64,000 bases of DNA from Solirhodobacter olei (lineage in GTDB: Bacteria; Pseudomonadota; Alphaproteobacteria; Rhodobacterales; Rhodobacteraceae): contig NZ_RRYH01000012.1 of assembly GCF_004010155.1 (NCBI RefSeq), forward strand, positions 62,001 through 126,000, in the 5' to 3' direction. A program made the position numbers and the translations under genes. Shown here piece after piece: positions 33,980-43,426 of this stretch. The stretch's first letter is position 1, and each line of letters begins with the position of its first letter. Below the pieces are notes generated by a model that did not search any database, was not told the origin of the DNA, and was given only the letters and a program-made list of their open reading frames with translations.

Positions 33980-36190
33980 ATGAGTGGGACCGGACGAAAG
34001 CCCCCCCTGAGGGCGGAGCGGCGCTATCCGGCGCAAAATACCGCCAAGGCCAAGCCACAGCGCGGAAAATCCGGCGGCGGAAGCGGCGGCGGCGGGGGCC
34101 GCCGGGGCTCCGGCGGCGGCGGATCCGGCGGCCGGCGGCCGCCGCGGCGCCAGGGCGGCAACATGCTGACGCGCTTCCTCGGCGGCTTCTTCCGGCGAAT
34201 CTTCCGCCTCATCTGGGGAATCGGCTGGCGGGTCAGCGTGGTGACCGCGCTGATCATCGGCATCTGGGCGTTCTACGACTATTCCACCCTGCCGCCTGTC
34301 GCGAAGCTCTACGACGGGCGCTCGCGCGGGTCGGTGACGCTGCTCGACGACCAGGGCAAGCCCTTCGCCTGGCGCGGCGAGACCTATGACCAGGTCACCG
34401 CCGCCTCGATCTCGCCCTATCTGAAGCACGCCATCATCGCGACCGAGGACCGGCGCTTCTACAGCGAGTTCGGCGTCAGCCCGCGCGGGATCATCGGGGC
34501 GATGCTGATCAACATGCGCGCCGGGCGCGGGCCGTTCCACGGCAACGGCGGCTCGACCATCACCCAGCAGGTGGCGAAGCTCCTCTGCGACGGGCGGCCC
34601 TACAACCCCAAGATATGGAAGACCCAGCAGGACTATGTCGCCGACTGCCGCCGCACCACGCTGTGGCGGAAGATCCGCGAGGTCCCCTACGCCCTGGCGA
34701 TGGAGGCCAAGTACACCAAGGACCAGATCCTGACGGTCTACATCAACCGCGCCTATCTCGGCGCCGGCACCCGTGGGTTCGAGGCGGCCTCGGAACGCTA
34801 TTTCGGCAAGCACGCGAGCCAGGTCACCCCGGCGGAGGCGGCGATGCTGGCGGGGCTTCTGAAGGCGCCGTCCTACTACGCGCCGACCTCCAGCCTCGAA
34901 CGGGCGCAGAGCCGGGCCAACCTCGTCATCGACCTGATGAAGCAGCAGGGCTACCTGACGCTGGCGCAGGCGGCGGAGGCGCATGCCCATCCGGCGGTGC
35001 TGTCGAAGGCGGCAGCGACGCGGGCGGGGGGCTATTTCGCCGACTGGGTGATGGATTCGGGGCCGAGCTTCCTGACCAACGACACGACCGAGGACGTGAC
35101 GATCCGCACCACGCTGGACCAGAAGGTCCAGGCGGCGGCGGAGGCGGCGATGCATGACGTCTTCGAATCGAAGCTGAAGCCCGGCTCGAAGGTGCAGGCG
35201 GCGATCGTGGTGATGTCGCCCGACGGCGCGGTGCGCGCCATGGTGGGCGGGCGCACGGCCGAGCCGCCCGGCGCCTTCAACCGCGCGACACAGGCGCTGC
35301 GGCAGACGGGTTCGGCCTTCAAGCCCTTCGTCTATGCCGCCGCGCTCGACATGGGGATGAGCCCGAACGACATCGTCGAGGATTCGCCCCTGACGGTGGA
35401 CGTGCCCGGCTCCGGCCCCTGGTCGCCGAAGGATTTCGACCCGACCTACATGGGTCCGGTGACGCTGACCACAGCGCTGGCGCATTCGCTGAACACCTCG
35501 GCCGTGCGGATCGCGCTGAAGGTGGGGCTCGACAACGTGCGCAAGGTGGCGACCGATTTCGGCATCGACAGCAAGCTTGCCAAGGGCCCGGCGCTGGCGC
35601 TGGGGGTGTCCGAGGTCACGCCGCTCGATCTGACCGGGGCCTATGCCGGGATCCTGAACGGCGGATCGTCGGTGAAGCCCTACGGGCTGATCGACCTGTC
35701 GCTGCGGGGCGACAAGCAGCCCCTGATCGGCAAGGAGGGCGGCATCGGCGAGCGCGTGATCTCGCAGAAGGCCGACCAGGAGTTGATCTACATGATGAAC
35801 CAGGTGGTCAACCAGGGCACCGGGCAGCGCGCCAAGCTGCCGGACCGCGAGGCCGCGGGCAAGACCGGCACCAGCCAGCTGTCCCGCGACGCCTGGTTCG
35901 TCGGCTTCACCGCGCATTACGTGGTGGGGGTCTGGCTCGGCAATGACGACGATTCGCCGCTGACCGGCACCACCGGCGGCGGGCTTCCCGCCGAGATCTG
36001 GCACGCGACGATGGTGGGCATCGACAAGACGCTGGACGTGACCCCCGCGCCGCTGCCGATGATCCAGCCGCCGCCGCCCAGCCAGACCGGCCCGATCGAC
36101 GGCGGCCAGACCGCCCAGGGCGGACAGGGCAATTACGTCATCGACCGGCTGGTGAACTCGGTGATCGGCGCGCTGACCGGGAAGAACTAG
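33980..36190 (+). CDS. mrcA: Penicillin-binding protein 1A (bifunctional class A)
   Basis: Builds and cross-links peptidoglycan. Cytoplasmic N-terminus rich in Gly/Arg/Lys (residues 15-60), one TM (VVTALIIGIWAFYDYSTLPP), a glycosyltransferase domain with the Glu motif AIIATEDRRFYSEFG and GGSTITQQVAK, then a transpeptidase domain with the SxxK serine (RQTGSAFKPFVYAA), SLNTSAV (SxN) and AGKTGTSQ (KTG). It is 736 aa. ATG 33980 is preferred because earlier in-frame starts extend into unconserved DNA upstream. The C-terminus ends with a Pro/Gly-rich tail. Divergent from glnK. Confidence 0.95.
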   Translation: MSGTGRKPPLRAERRYPAQNTAKAKPQRGKSGGGSGGGGGRRGSGGGGSGGRRPPRRQGGNMLTRFLGGFFRRIFRLIWGIGWRVSVVTALIIGIWAFYDYSTLPPVAKLYDGRSRGSVTLLDDQGKPFAWRGETYDQVTAASISPYLKHAIIATEDRRFYSEFGVSPRGIIGAMLINMRAGRGPFHGNGGSTITQQVAKLLCDGRPYNPKIWKTQQDYVADCRRTTLWRKIREVPYALAMEAKYTKDQILTVYINRAYLGAGTRGFEAASERYFGKHASQVTPAEAAMLAGLLKAPSYYAPTSSLERAQSRANLVIDLMKQQGYLTLAQAAEAHAHPAVLSKAAATRAGGYFADWVMDSGPSFLTNDTTEDVTIRTTLDQKVQAAAEAAMHDVFESKLKPGSKVQAAIVVMSPDGAVRAMVGGRTAEPPGAFNRATQALRQTGSAFKPFVYAAALDMGMSPNDIVEDSPLTVDVPGSGPWSPKDFDPTYMGPVTLTTALAHSLNTSAVRIALKVGLDNVRKVATDFGIDSKLAKGPALALGVSEVTPLDLTGAYAGILNGGSSVKPYGLIDLSLRGDKQPLIGKEGGIGERVISQKADQELIYMMNQVVNQGTGQRAKLPDREAAGKTGTSQLSRDAWFVGFTAHYVVGVWLGNDDDSPLTGTTGGGLPAEIWHATMVGIDKTLDVTPAPLPMIQPPPPSQTGPIDGGQTAQGGQGNYVIDRLVNSVIGALTGKN

Positions 36191-36217
36191 GCCCGACCGC
36201 CCGGGGGGCGGTCGGGC
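36191..36217 (+). terminator. Hairpin after mrcA
   Basis: GCCCGACCGCCC (36191-36202) and GGGCGGTCGGGC (36206-36217) form a perfect 12-bp stem with a GGG loop, directly after the stop. No T run. Confidence 0.65.
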
Positions 36218-36271
36218 GCTACCCGGCGGTGGTGCGCGCCGCGTATCGGGTGGGGGCTGCGCCCCCTGGCG

Positions 36272-36895
36272 TCAGCCGGAAACCTTCAGCTTCGCGATCA
36301 GCTTTTCGATATTGCCATGCTCCTGGTCGAGCATGGAGCCGATCTCGGTCCGTTCCGTCGCCAGCATGTTCACCCCGTCGATGATCATGTTGAAGAACAG
36401 GAACCGCCCGCTCTTGTCCGACACCCACCAGCGCAGGTCGAAGGGCTGCTGGCCGCGCAGCTTGGCGGTGGAGAGGACCTCGTAGAAGCTGTTGAGCGGC
36501 TTCGCACCGGTGACGGTGATCTTGCCGCCGATGAATTCGCGGAATCGCCGGCCGTACTTGCGCGAGATATAGCCCTGGAAGGCCTCGGTATAGGCCTTCA
36601 TCTGCGCCGGGGAGGCCGAGCGTGCGGCGATGCCCAGCGACGAGCGGGCGATAATCGGCACGTCGGCATAGGTGGCGAAGACCTTCTCGAAGTCAGCGAA
36701 CATCTTGTTTTCGCTCTCGCCGGAATTGATGATCTGGTTCACCGCGTCGACGACATGGTTCACCAGAGTGCGGGCGGCGGAAACATCCAGCGCCGCGGCC
36801 GGCCCGGCCAGCGCCGAGATCGCCGCGCCGCCCATCAGGCCGGCGATCAGCCGGCGGCGGGTGAGGTCAATTCGAATTGGCATAGGGGTCCTCAT
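36272..36895 (-). CDS. mlaC: Phospholipid-binding protein MlaC family
   Basis: Periplasmic shuttle of the Mla system, moving phospholipids between MlaA and the inner-membrane MlaFED complex. A twin-Arg-like or Sec signal (RRRLIAGLMGGAAISALAGP) is followed by the MlaC/Ttg2D domain (residues 40-205) with YTEAFQGYISRKYGRRF and FFNMIIDGVNMLATER. It is 207 aa. Its start overlaps the end of mlaA by 29 bases, implying coupled translation. Confidence 0.92.
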   Translation of the reverse strand: MRTPMPIRIDLTRRRLIAGLMGGAAISALAGPAAALDVSAARTLVNHVVDAVNQIINSGESENKMFADFEKVFATYADVPIIARSSLGIAARSASPAQMKAYTEAFQGYISRKYGRRFREFIGGKITVTGAKPLNSFYEVLSTAKLRGQQPFDLRWWVSDKSGRFLFFNMIIDGVNMLATERTEIGSMLDQEHGNIEKLIAKLKVSG

Positions 36896-37634
36896 AGGGA
36901 TCGAAATTCGTGGTCGGCGACGGCATCCCGATGTCGTGGTGCCGCTTCTCCAGGTAGATCAGCCTCTCCTGCGCGTAGCTGTCGGCGCTGCCGTAGAGAA
37001 TCGAGTTGATCATGTCATTGTAGCGATACCGGGTGCCCAGCTTCGAGGCCAGATCGACGGCGGTGGGATAGCCGCGCAGGTTCTGCGGCAGGATCGAGTT
37101 CACGGGATCGGCGAGCGTGTCGACGACGGTGCCGGCGAGGTCGCGCTGGGTCGAGGGGCCGAGGAAGGGCACTTCAAGATAGGCCCCCTCCGGTGCGCCC
37201 CAGACGTAGAGCGTCTCGCCGAAATCGTTGGAGGCGGCGGGCAGGCCCAGTGCGCCGGCCGGGTTCAGGAGCCCGCCGAGGCCGAAGATCGTGTTGAAGG
37301 CGAATCGCAGCGTGTTCTGGCCTGCAGCGGCGAACTTGGCCTGCAGCAGGTCGTTGGCCACGTAGCTCGGCAGCGCGAGGTTGCCGGCAAGGTTGCTCAC
37401 CCCCTGGCGCACCGGCCCGGGCAGCGCATGGCCGTAGGCCTGCGACGCGGGTTTCAGCACATGGCTGTCGAACTTGATGTTGAAGGCGTGGTTCTCTCGG
37501 TTCTGCGCCTCGTAGGGATCGTTGATCTTGCCGGGCGCCACGGCCGGGGCGCAGCCCGCCAGGCCCGTCGCCAGGAGCACCGCCGCCAGCAGCGCCTGGC
37601 GCCGGGGGGCGGGAAAGGAAATCTTAGAAAACAT
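36867..37634 (-). CDS. mlaA: Outer-membrane lipoprotein MlaA (VacJ)
   Basis: Removes mislocalised phospholipids from the outer leaflet of the outer membrane. The lipobox is ATGLAGCAP (Cys near residue 28). NDPYEAQNRENHAFNI, the LGGLLNPAG loop and GPSTQRDLAGTVVD are family signatures. The C-terminus is extended with Asp/Asn-rich residues (DPYEDPYANSN). It is 255 aa. mlaC overlaps its 3' end. No MlaFED genes are adjacent, so the transporter part must be encoded elsewhere. Confidence 0.95.
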   Translation of the reverse strand: MFSKISFPAPRRQALLAAVLLATGLAGCAPAVAPGKINDPYEAQNRENHAFNIKFDSHVLKPASQAYGHALPGPVRQGVSNLAGNLALPSYVANDLLQAKFAAAGQNTLRFAFNTIFGLGGLLNPAGALGLPAASNDFGETLYVWGAPEGAYLEVPFLGPSTQRDLAGTVVDTLADPVNSILPQNLRGYPTAVDLASKLGTRYRYNDMINSILYGSADSYAQERLIYLEKRHHDIGMPSPTTNFDPYEDPYANSN

Positions 37635-37785
37635 CCGTCACTCTGTCCGCTCAAAAGCCGGACCCGAGTGCCCGACGCGACCGTGAGTGATTTAGGCTCA
37701 GGTCGGCAGCAAGACAACCGCCACGCGCGGACGGCCGCCAAGATCACCCGCCGCCGTGCAGGATTCGCCTCAGGAAGGGACGCAA

Positions 37786-39552
37786 TTGCCACAGAAGACG
37801 GCGGATGGCGCGCGGGCCCTGCGCCTTGCGCTTCTCCGCGGCCGCGGGCTGATCCTCGCCGCCGCGCTTTTCAGCGCCGCGGTGAACCTGCTGATGCTCA
37901 CCGGACCGGTCTACATGCTGCAGGTCTACGACCGGGTGCTGACCAGCCGGTCGGAGGCGACGCTGGCCGCGCTGAGCCTGCTGATGGGCTGTCTCTACCT
38001 GTTCATGGCGGTGCTCGACCATGCCCGCGCCCGGGTCATGGCCCGCGTCGGCGCGCGGCTTCAGGCGCTGCTGGACGCGCGGGTGCTGCATGCGATGCTG
38101 GTCCACCAGCTGGCCGCGCCCGGGGATCCGGCTGCGCAATCGGCCACGCGGGATATCGAGGCGCTGCAGCGCTTCCTCGCCTCGCCGCTGCCGATCGCGC
38201 TGTTCGACATTCCCTGGTCGCCGGTCTTCGCGGCGGCGATCTTCGTCTTCCACCCCTGGCTCGGCTGGCTGGCGCTCGCCGGGGCGGCGGCGCTGATCGG
38301 CATCGCCGGGCTGAACCAGCTTCTGACCTTCGCTGCCGCGGGCCGCGCCGGGGCCGCCGCGCTGACCGCAGAGCGTCAGGCGGCGGAGATCCGGGCCGAG
38401 GCCGGGGCGATCCGCGGCCTTGGGATGGAGGCGGCGGCGGCGGGGCGCTGGCTGCGCAGCCGGCGGGCGGCGCTGTCGGCGCAGGTCGCGCTGTCGGACC
38501 GGATGGCGGGATTCGCGGCGCTGTCGCGCGGGGCGCGGCTGTTCCTGCAATCGGCGATGCTGGGCCTCGGCGCGCTGGTGGTGCTGCGCGGGCAGATGTC
38601 GGGCGGCGCGATGATCGCGGGCTCGGTGCTGCTCGGCCGGGCGCTGCAGCCGGTGGAGGTGGCGGTGGCGCAATGGGGCACCTTCCTGCAGGCGCGCGAG
38701 GGCTGGCGCAGGCTGGCCGCGCTGATGTCGCGCGTGCCGGTCGAGACCGCGCCGATGGCGCTGCCCCGCCCGGCGGCCGAGATCGCGGTGGAGGCGCTGA
38801 CCGTCACCCCCCCGGGCGAGAGCCGGCCGGCGCTGCGCCAGGCCAGCTTCACGCTGGCGCCGGGGCAGGCGCTGGCGGTGATCGGGCCGTCGGGGTCGGG
38901 GAAATCGACGCTGGCGCGCGCGCTGGCCGGGATCTGGCCGGCGCAGTCCGGTGCGATCCGGCTTGGCGGGGCCGGGATCGGGCAATACCCGCCGGACCAG
39001 CTTGGCGCGCTGATCGGCTACCTGCCGCAGCGGGTCGCCCTTTTCGAGGGCACGGTGGCGGAGAATATCGCCCGCCTCCAGCCCGGCGCCGCGCCGGAGG
39101 AGATCATCGTCGCCGCCCGCCGCGCGGGCCTGCACGAGGCGATCCTCGCCCTGCCGGAGGGGTATGACACCCTGACCGGCCCGGCGGGCGACCCGTTCTC
39201 CGGCGGGCAGATCCAGCAGGTGGGACTGGCGCGCGCGCTTTTCGGCGATCCGGTGCTGCTGGTGCTGGACGAGCCCAATTCCAACCTCGACCGCGCCGGG
39301 GCGCTGGCGCTGAACCTCGCCATTCGCGAGGCAAAGGCCCGCGGCGCGGCGGTGGTGGTGATGACCCACCGCACCGCCGCGATCGAGACCTGCGACGCGG
39401 TCCTGCTGCTCGAAGCCGGGCGCGTCCGCGGCATCGGCCCGCGGGAGCAGATGATGCGTGCCATGATGCGGGCAAGCCCCGCCGCGCCCGATCCCGCACC
39501 CCTCTTCCGCCCGGCCCCGCGTCCGGGCGCCGCGGCGGGGGGCCGCGGCTGA
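37786..39552 (+). CDS. Type I secretion ABC transporter (PrtD-like)
   Basis: Inner-membrane exporter ATPase of a type I secretion system. N-terminal ABC membrane domain (TGPVYMLQVYDRVLTSRSEA is characteristic of PrtD/HlyB exporters); no C39 peptidase domain. The nucleotide-binding domain has Walker A GPSGSGKST, signature FSGGQIQQVGLARA and Walker B LLVLDEPNSNLD. TTG 37786 is chosen because AGGAAGGGA lies 5 bases upstream; GTG 37756 is in frame but has no ribosome site. Its TGA overlaps the ATG of the next gene. Confidence 0.92.
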   Translation: MPQKTADGARALRLALLRGRGLILAAALFSAAVNLLMLTGPVYMLQVYDRVLTSRSEATLAALSLLMGCLYLFMAVLDHARARVMARVGARLQALLDARVLHAMLVHQLAAPGDPAAQSATRDIEALQRFLASPLPIALFDIPWSPVFAAAIFVFHPWLGWLALAGAAALIGIAGLNQLLTFAAAGRAGAAALTAERQAAEIRAEAGAIRGLGMEAAAAGRWLRSRRAALSAQVALSDRMAGFAALSRGARLFLQSAMLGLGALVVLRGQMSGGAMIAGSVLLGRALQPVEVAVAQWGTFLQAREGWRRLAALMSRVPVETAPMALPRPAAEIAVEALTVTPPGESRPALRQASFTLAPGQALAVIGPSGSGKSTLARALAGIWPAQSGAIRLGGAGIGQYPPDQLGALIGYLPQRVALFEGTVAENIARLQPGAAPEEIIVAARRAGLHEAILALPEGYDTLTGPAGDPFSGGQIQQVGLARALFGDPVLLVLDEPNSNLDRAGALALNLAIREAKARGAAVVVMTHRTAAIETCDAVLLLEAGRVRGIGPREQMMRAMMRASPAAPDPAPLFRPAPRPGAAAGGRG

Positions 39553-40886
39553 TGCCCGACCTGCCCGCCCTCTCCGCCCGCGGCGCGCTCGTCACCGGCT
39601 TCGCGGCGATCCTGGCGCTTGTGCTGGTCTTCGGCCTCTGGGGCACGCGGGCGCGGATCGCCGGGGCCGTGATCGCCGAGGGCCGGGTGGAGGTGGATCT
39701 GAACCGCCGCCCCGTGCAGCACCCCGAGGGCGGCTTGGTCACCCGCGTCGCCGTGCGCGAGGGCGAGCATGTCGCGGCGGGCCAGGTGCTGATGGTGCTC
39801 GACGGCGCGGCCCTGCGGTCCGAGGCGCGCCAGACCGCCAACCAGCTTCTCGACCTTCAGGCCCGCAAGGCGCGGCTGATGGCAGAGCGCGACGGCGCCG
39901 CCACGGTCGCCTTCCCCGCCGCCCTTGCCGCAGAGGCCGCGCGCAGCCCCGAGGTCGCGGCCCTCCTCGCCGGGCAGCGCCAGCTCTTCGCCGCGCGGGG
40001 CGAGACCTTCGCCCGCCAGCAGGCGCAGCTTGACGCGCAAGTGGCCCAGATCGCCCGCCAGATCGAGGGGATCGACGCGCAGATCGCCGCCGCCCGCACC
40101 CGGCTTTCGCTTACCGCCACCGATCTCGCCACCCAGCGCGGCCTGCGCGCCCGCGGCCTTGCGCCCGCCGCCCGGGTGCTGGCGCTGGAGGCGCAACAGG
40201 CGGATCTTCAGGGCAGCATCGGCGCGCTCCGCGCCAGCCGCGGCCAGGCCGAAAGCCGCGCGACGGAGACCCGGATCGCCGCGCTGAAGCTCGACGCCGC
40301 CCGGCGCGAGGACGCGACGACGGAGCTGCGCAGGATCGCCCCCCGGATCCTCGCCCTGGCCGAGCAGCTGCGCGCCCAGCGCACCCGCATCGCCCGGCTG
40401 ACGATCCGCGCGCCGGTCGCCGGCATCGCCTACGACCTTGCCGTCACCGCGCCGCAATCGGTGCTGCGCCCGGCCGACCCGGCGCTTTACATCGTGCCGC
40501 AGGACCGGCCGCTGATCGTCGCCGCACGCATCCCCCCTGCCGCGATCGACGACGTGGCGCCGGGCGCAGAGGTGCGGCTGCGCGTCACCGCCATACATGA
40601 CCGGCTCGCCCCCGACGTGACCGGCCGCATCACCACCATCGCGCCCGACCGGCTGACCGACCCGCGCACCGGCGCGGACTACTACCGCGTCCGCATCGCG
40701 CTGTCCGCCCCCGCCCATACCGACGGCGCAGGCCACGCCATCCTGCCCGGCATGCCGGTGGAGGCCTTCATCGCCACCGCCAGCCGCAGCCCGCTGGCCT
40801 ATCTCCTCGGCCCGGTGCAGGCCTATTTCGACCATGCCTTCCGCGACGGCGGATCGGGGCTTTCCCATCCGCCCGCACGGGGCTAG
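39552..40886 (+). CDS. Type I secretion membrane fusion protein (HlyD/PrtE family)
   Basis: Periplasmic adaptor linking the ABC exporter to an outer-membrane TolC. One N-terminal TM (AAILALVLVFGLWGTRARIA), then a beta-barrel/lipoyl half (PVQHPEGGLVTRVAVREGEH), a long alpha-hairpin of about 200 residues rich in Ala/Arg/Gln, and a C-terminal half (TIRAPVAGIAYDLAVTAPQS). It is 444 aa and translationally coupled to the ABC gene. No TolC or RTX substrate gene is nearby. Confidence 0.93.
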   Translation: MPDLPALSARGALVTGFAAILALVLVFGLWGTRARIAGAVIAEGRVEVDLNRRPVQHPEGGLVTRVAVREGEHVAAGQVLMVLDGAALRSEARQTANQLLDLQARKARLMAERDGAATVAFPAALAAEAARSPEVAALLAGQRQLFAARGETFARQQAQLDAQVAQIARQIEGIDAQIAAARTRLSLTATDLATQRGLRARGLAPAARVLALEAQQADLQGSIGALRASRGQAESRATETRIAALKLDAARREDATTELRRIAPRILALAEQLRAQRTRIARLTIRAPVAGIAYDLAVTAPQSVLRPADPALYIVPQDRPLIVAARIPPAAIDDVAPGAEVRLRVTAIHDRLAPDVTGRITTIAPDRLTDPRTGADYYRVRIALSAPAHTDGAGHAILPGMPVEAFIATASRSPLAYLLGPVQAYFDHAFRDGGSGLSHPPARG

Positions 40887-40930
40887 CTTCGGCGCCGAAT
40901 CCCCGGAAGAAGCAAGGCAGGGAGGCCAGG

Positions 40931-41395
40931 ATGACCGACAGGATCGAGGCGCGGCTCAAGGAGCTCGGCGTGGAATTGCCGGAGGCGGCGGCGCCGGCCG
41001 CCAACTATGTGCCCTTCGTGCAGCTGGGCAACCAGCTGTTCGTGTCCGGCCAGATCAGCCAGGGCCCCGAGGGCCTGATCAAGGGCAAGCTCGGCGCCGA
41101 GCTTGACGTGGCGCAGGGCGCCGCCGCCGCGCGCCGCTGCGCGATCGGCCTGCTGGCCCAGGCCCGCGCGGCCTGCGGCGGCGATTTTTCGCGCCTCGTG
41201 CGGGTCATCAAGCTCACCGGCTTCGTGAACTCCACCCCCGACTTCACCGACCAGCCGAAGGTCGTCAACGGCGCCTCGGACTTCCTGGTGGAGGTTCTGG
41301 GCGAGGCTGGCCGCCATGCCCGCTCCGCCGTCTCCGCCGGCGCGCTGCCGCTGGGCGTCGCAGTCGAGATCGAAGCCATCTTCGAGATCCGCTGA
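40931..41395 (+). CDS. RidA/YjgF family protein
   Basis: A 154-aa member of the YjgF/YER057c/UK114 family, of the longer subgroup. The core motifs LFVSGQISQGPEG and ADFTDQPKVVNGASDFLVEV are visible. Archetypal RidA deaminates reactive enamines, but the catalytic Arg context in this subgroup differs, so activity is uncertain. GGGAGGCCAGG precedes the ATG. A phosphodiesterase gene follows 2 bases after its stop. Confidence 0.88.
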   Translation: MTDRIEARLKELGVELPEAAAPAANYVPFVQLGNQLFVSGQISQGPEGLIKGKLGAELDVAQGAAAARRCAIGLLAQARAACGGDFSRLVRVIKLTGFVNSTPDFTDQPKVVNGASDFLVEVLGEAGRHARSAVSAGALPLGVAVEIEAIFEIR

Positions 41396-41397
41396 TC

Positions 41398-42162
41398 ATG
41401 CCCACCCTGCCCGAGGCCTTCCTGCGCCTCCCCATCGCCCACCGCGCCTTCCACGACCAGGCCGCCGGGCGGCCGGAGAACTCCCTCATCGCCGCCCGCG
41501 CGGCGATCGAGGCCGGTTACGGGATCGAGATCGACATCCAGCCGTCTTCGGACGGTGTGCCGATGGTCTTCCACGATTACACGCTCGCCCGGCTGACCGG
41601 GGCGGAAGGGCGGATCGCGGACCGCACGGCGGCAGAGCTCGGCGCGCTGACGCTGAAGGGCGGGGCGGAGGGCATCCCGACGCTGGCGCAGATGCTGGAG
41701 ACCGTCGCCGGCCGCGTGCCGCTTCTCATCGAGATCAAGGATCAGGACGGGCATTGCGGCCCCGGCGTCGGCCCGCTGGAGGCCGCGGTGGCGCAGGTGC
41801 TTTCGGGCTACCAGGGTCCGGTGGCCGTGATGTCCTTCAACCCCTATTCCATGGCCGCGATGGCCAGGGTGGCCCCTCAGATCCCGCGCGGCATCACCAG
41901 CTGCTCCTTCCCCGCGAAGGACTGGCCGATGCCGGCGGACCGCCGCGCCGAGCTGGCCGAGATCCCGGATTACGAACCCACCGGCTGCAGCTTCATCAGC
42001 CACGAGGCCGCGAATCTTGCGCGCCCCCGCGTGGCGGCGCTGAAGACGGCGGGGGCCGCGATCCTGTGCTGGACCATCCGCAGCCCCGAAGCCGAGGCCG
42101 AGGCCCGCAAGATCGCTGACAACATCACCTTCGAGCGATACGCTGCCGTGATCCCCTCTTGA
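41398..42162 (+). CDS. Glycerophosphodiester phosphodiesterase
   Basis: Hydrolyses glycerophosphodiesters to sn-glycerol-3-phosphate and an alcohol. TIM-barrel GDPD domain: catalytic His in IAHRAFHDQAAG, metal Glu in GRPENSLIAARAAIEAGYGI, EIDIQ and DGVPMVFHDYTLARLTG, and LLIEIKDQ. It is 254 aa, without a signal peptide, so cytoplasmic. It follows the RidA-family gene by 2 bases, so the two are probably cotranscribed. Confidence 0.94.
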   Translation: MPTLPEAFLRLPIAHRAFHDQAAGRPENSLIAARAAIEAGYGIEIDIQPSSDGVPMVFHDYTLARLTGAEGRIADRTAAELGALTLKGGAEGIPTLAQMLETVAGRVPLLIEIKDQDGHCGPGVGPLEAAVAQVLSGYQGPVAVMSFNPYSMAAMARVAPQIPRGITSCSFPAKDWPMPADRRAELAEIPDYEPTGCSFISHEAANLARPRVAALKTAGAAILCWTIRSPEAEAEARKIADNITFERYAAVIPS

Positions 42163-42220
42163 CGCCGGGCGCCTCCGGCCCAGCTCAAGGGGGCTGCCGA
42201 AACCTCCTCAAGGCCGGCTC

Positions 42221-43396
42221 ATGACGGAGACGATCGAGATTGCCGCCCTCGCCGGCCTGTCGGAGATCCCGGCGGCCGAATGGGACGCCTGTGCCTGCCC
42301 GGAGGCGGCAGACGGCCGCCCGGCGGACCCGTTCACTACGCATCGGTTCCTGTCGGCGCTGGAACGCTCCGGCTCGGTCGGGCCCGGCACCGGCTGGGCC
42401 GCGCATCCGCTCGTCGCCCGGGCGGGGGGCGAGGCGATCGCGGTCGCGCCGCTCTACGTCAAGGGCAACAGCCAGGGCGAGTACATCTTCGATTTCAACT
42501 GGGCCCATGCCTACGAGAACGCCGGCGGGCGCTATTACCCGAAGCTTCAGGTGGCGGTTCCCTTCACCCCCGCGACCGGCCGCCGCTTCCTCACCCGCCC
42601 GGGGCTGGAGGATCTGGGCCGCCGCGCGCTGATCCAGGGCGCGCTGCAACTGGCCGAGAACAACCAGCTCTCCTCGCTCCACATCACCTTCTGCACGGAA
42701 GAAGAGGCCGAGGCCGGGGCCGCCATGGGCCTGATGCGCCGCACCACCCAGCAGTTCCACTGGGCGAACGCGGGCTACGGCGATTTCCAGGCCTTCCTCG
42801 ACACCCTCTCGTCCCGCAAGCGCAAGGCGATCCGCAAGGAGCGGGCGCAGGCGCAGGCCTTCGGCGGCACGATCCACCAGCTTACCGGCCCGGCCATTGA
42901 GCCCGGGCACTGGGACGCCTTCTGGCGCTTCTACCAGGACACCGGCGCGCGCAAATGGGGCCAGCCCTACCTCACCCGCGCCTTCTTCGACGAGATGCAG
43001 GCGACGATGCGCGACGACATCCTGCTGGTGCTGGCAGAGCGGAACGGCCGCTGGGTGGCCGGCGCGCTGAACTTTATCGGCCGCGACGCGCTTTTCGGCC
43101 GCTACTGGGGCTGTACCGAGGACCACCCCTGCCTGCATTTCGAGCTCTGCTACTACCAGGCGATCGACTTCGCCATCGCCCGGGGTCTCGCGCGGGTCGA
43201 GGCCGGGGCGCAAGGCGAACACAAGCTCGCCCGCGGCTACCTGCCGGTGCCGACCCATTCGCTGCACTGGATCGCCGATCCCGGTTTCCGCAACGCCGTG
43301 GCGCGCTATCTGGAGGCCGAACGCGACGCGGTGGGCGAGGAGATCGAGGTGCTCACCGCCTACGGCCCATTCCGACGAGGCGAGAGGCCGGAGTAG
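42221..43396 (+). CDS. FemAB-like/DUF482 acyltransferase-fold protein
   Basis: A 391-aa member of PF04339 (peptidogalycan biosynthesis/recognition family, GNAT-related fold). Typical segments are YIFDFNWAHAYENAGGRYYP, SSRKRKAIRKERAQA and FGRYWGCTEDHPCLHFELCYYQ, followed by GEHKLARGY. The name implies peptidoglycan work but the reaction has not been established to my knowledge. No export signal. It stands 59 bases after the GDPD gene. Confidence 0.88.
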   Translation: MTETIEIAALAGLSEIPAAEWDACACPEAADGRPADPFTTHRFLSALERSGSVGPGTGWAAHPLVARAGGEAIAVAPLYVKGNSQGEYIFDFNWAHAYENAGGRYYPKLQVAVPFTPATGRRFLTRPGLEDLGRRALIQGALQLAENNQLSSLHITFCTEEEAEAGAAMGLMRRTTQQFHWANAGYGDFQAFLDTLSSRKRKAIRKERAQAQAFGGTIHQLTGPAIEPGHWDAFWRFYQDTGARKWGQPYLTRAFFDEMQATMRDDILLVLAERNGRWVAGALNFIGRDALFGRYWGCTEDHPCLHFELCYYQAIDFAIARGLARVEAGAQGEHKLARGYLPVPTHSLHWIADPGFRNAVARYLEAERDAVGEEIEVLTAYGPFRRGERPE

Positions 43397-43410
43397 GCCG
43401 GGCGCCGTCT

Positions 43411-43426
43411 GCCCCCGCCCGGGGGC
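43411..43426 (+). terminator. Short hairpin after the FemAB-like gene
   Basis: GCCCCC and GGGGGC pair around GCCC, 15 bases after the stop. Weak by itself and without a T tract. Confidence 0.3.

Noticed and set aside
34075-34150. GGC-rich simple repeat as a mobile or regulatory element
   Set aside because: It codes for the Gly/Arg-rich cytoplasmic tail of penicillin-binding protein 1A in the correct frame; the similar run at 20860 codes for the Gly tract of the secreted protein.
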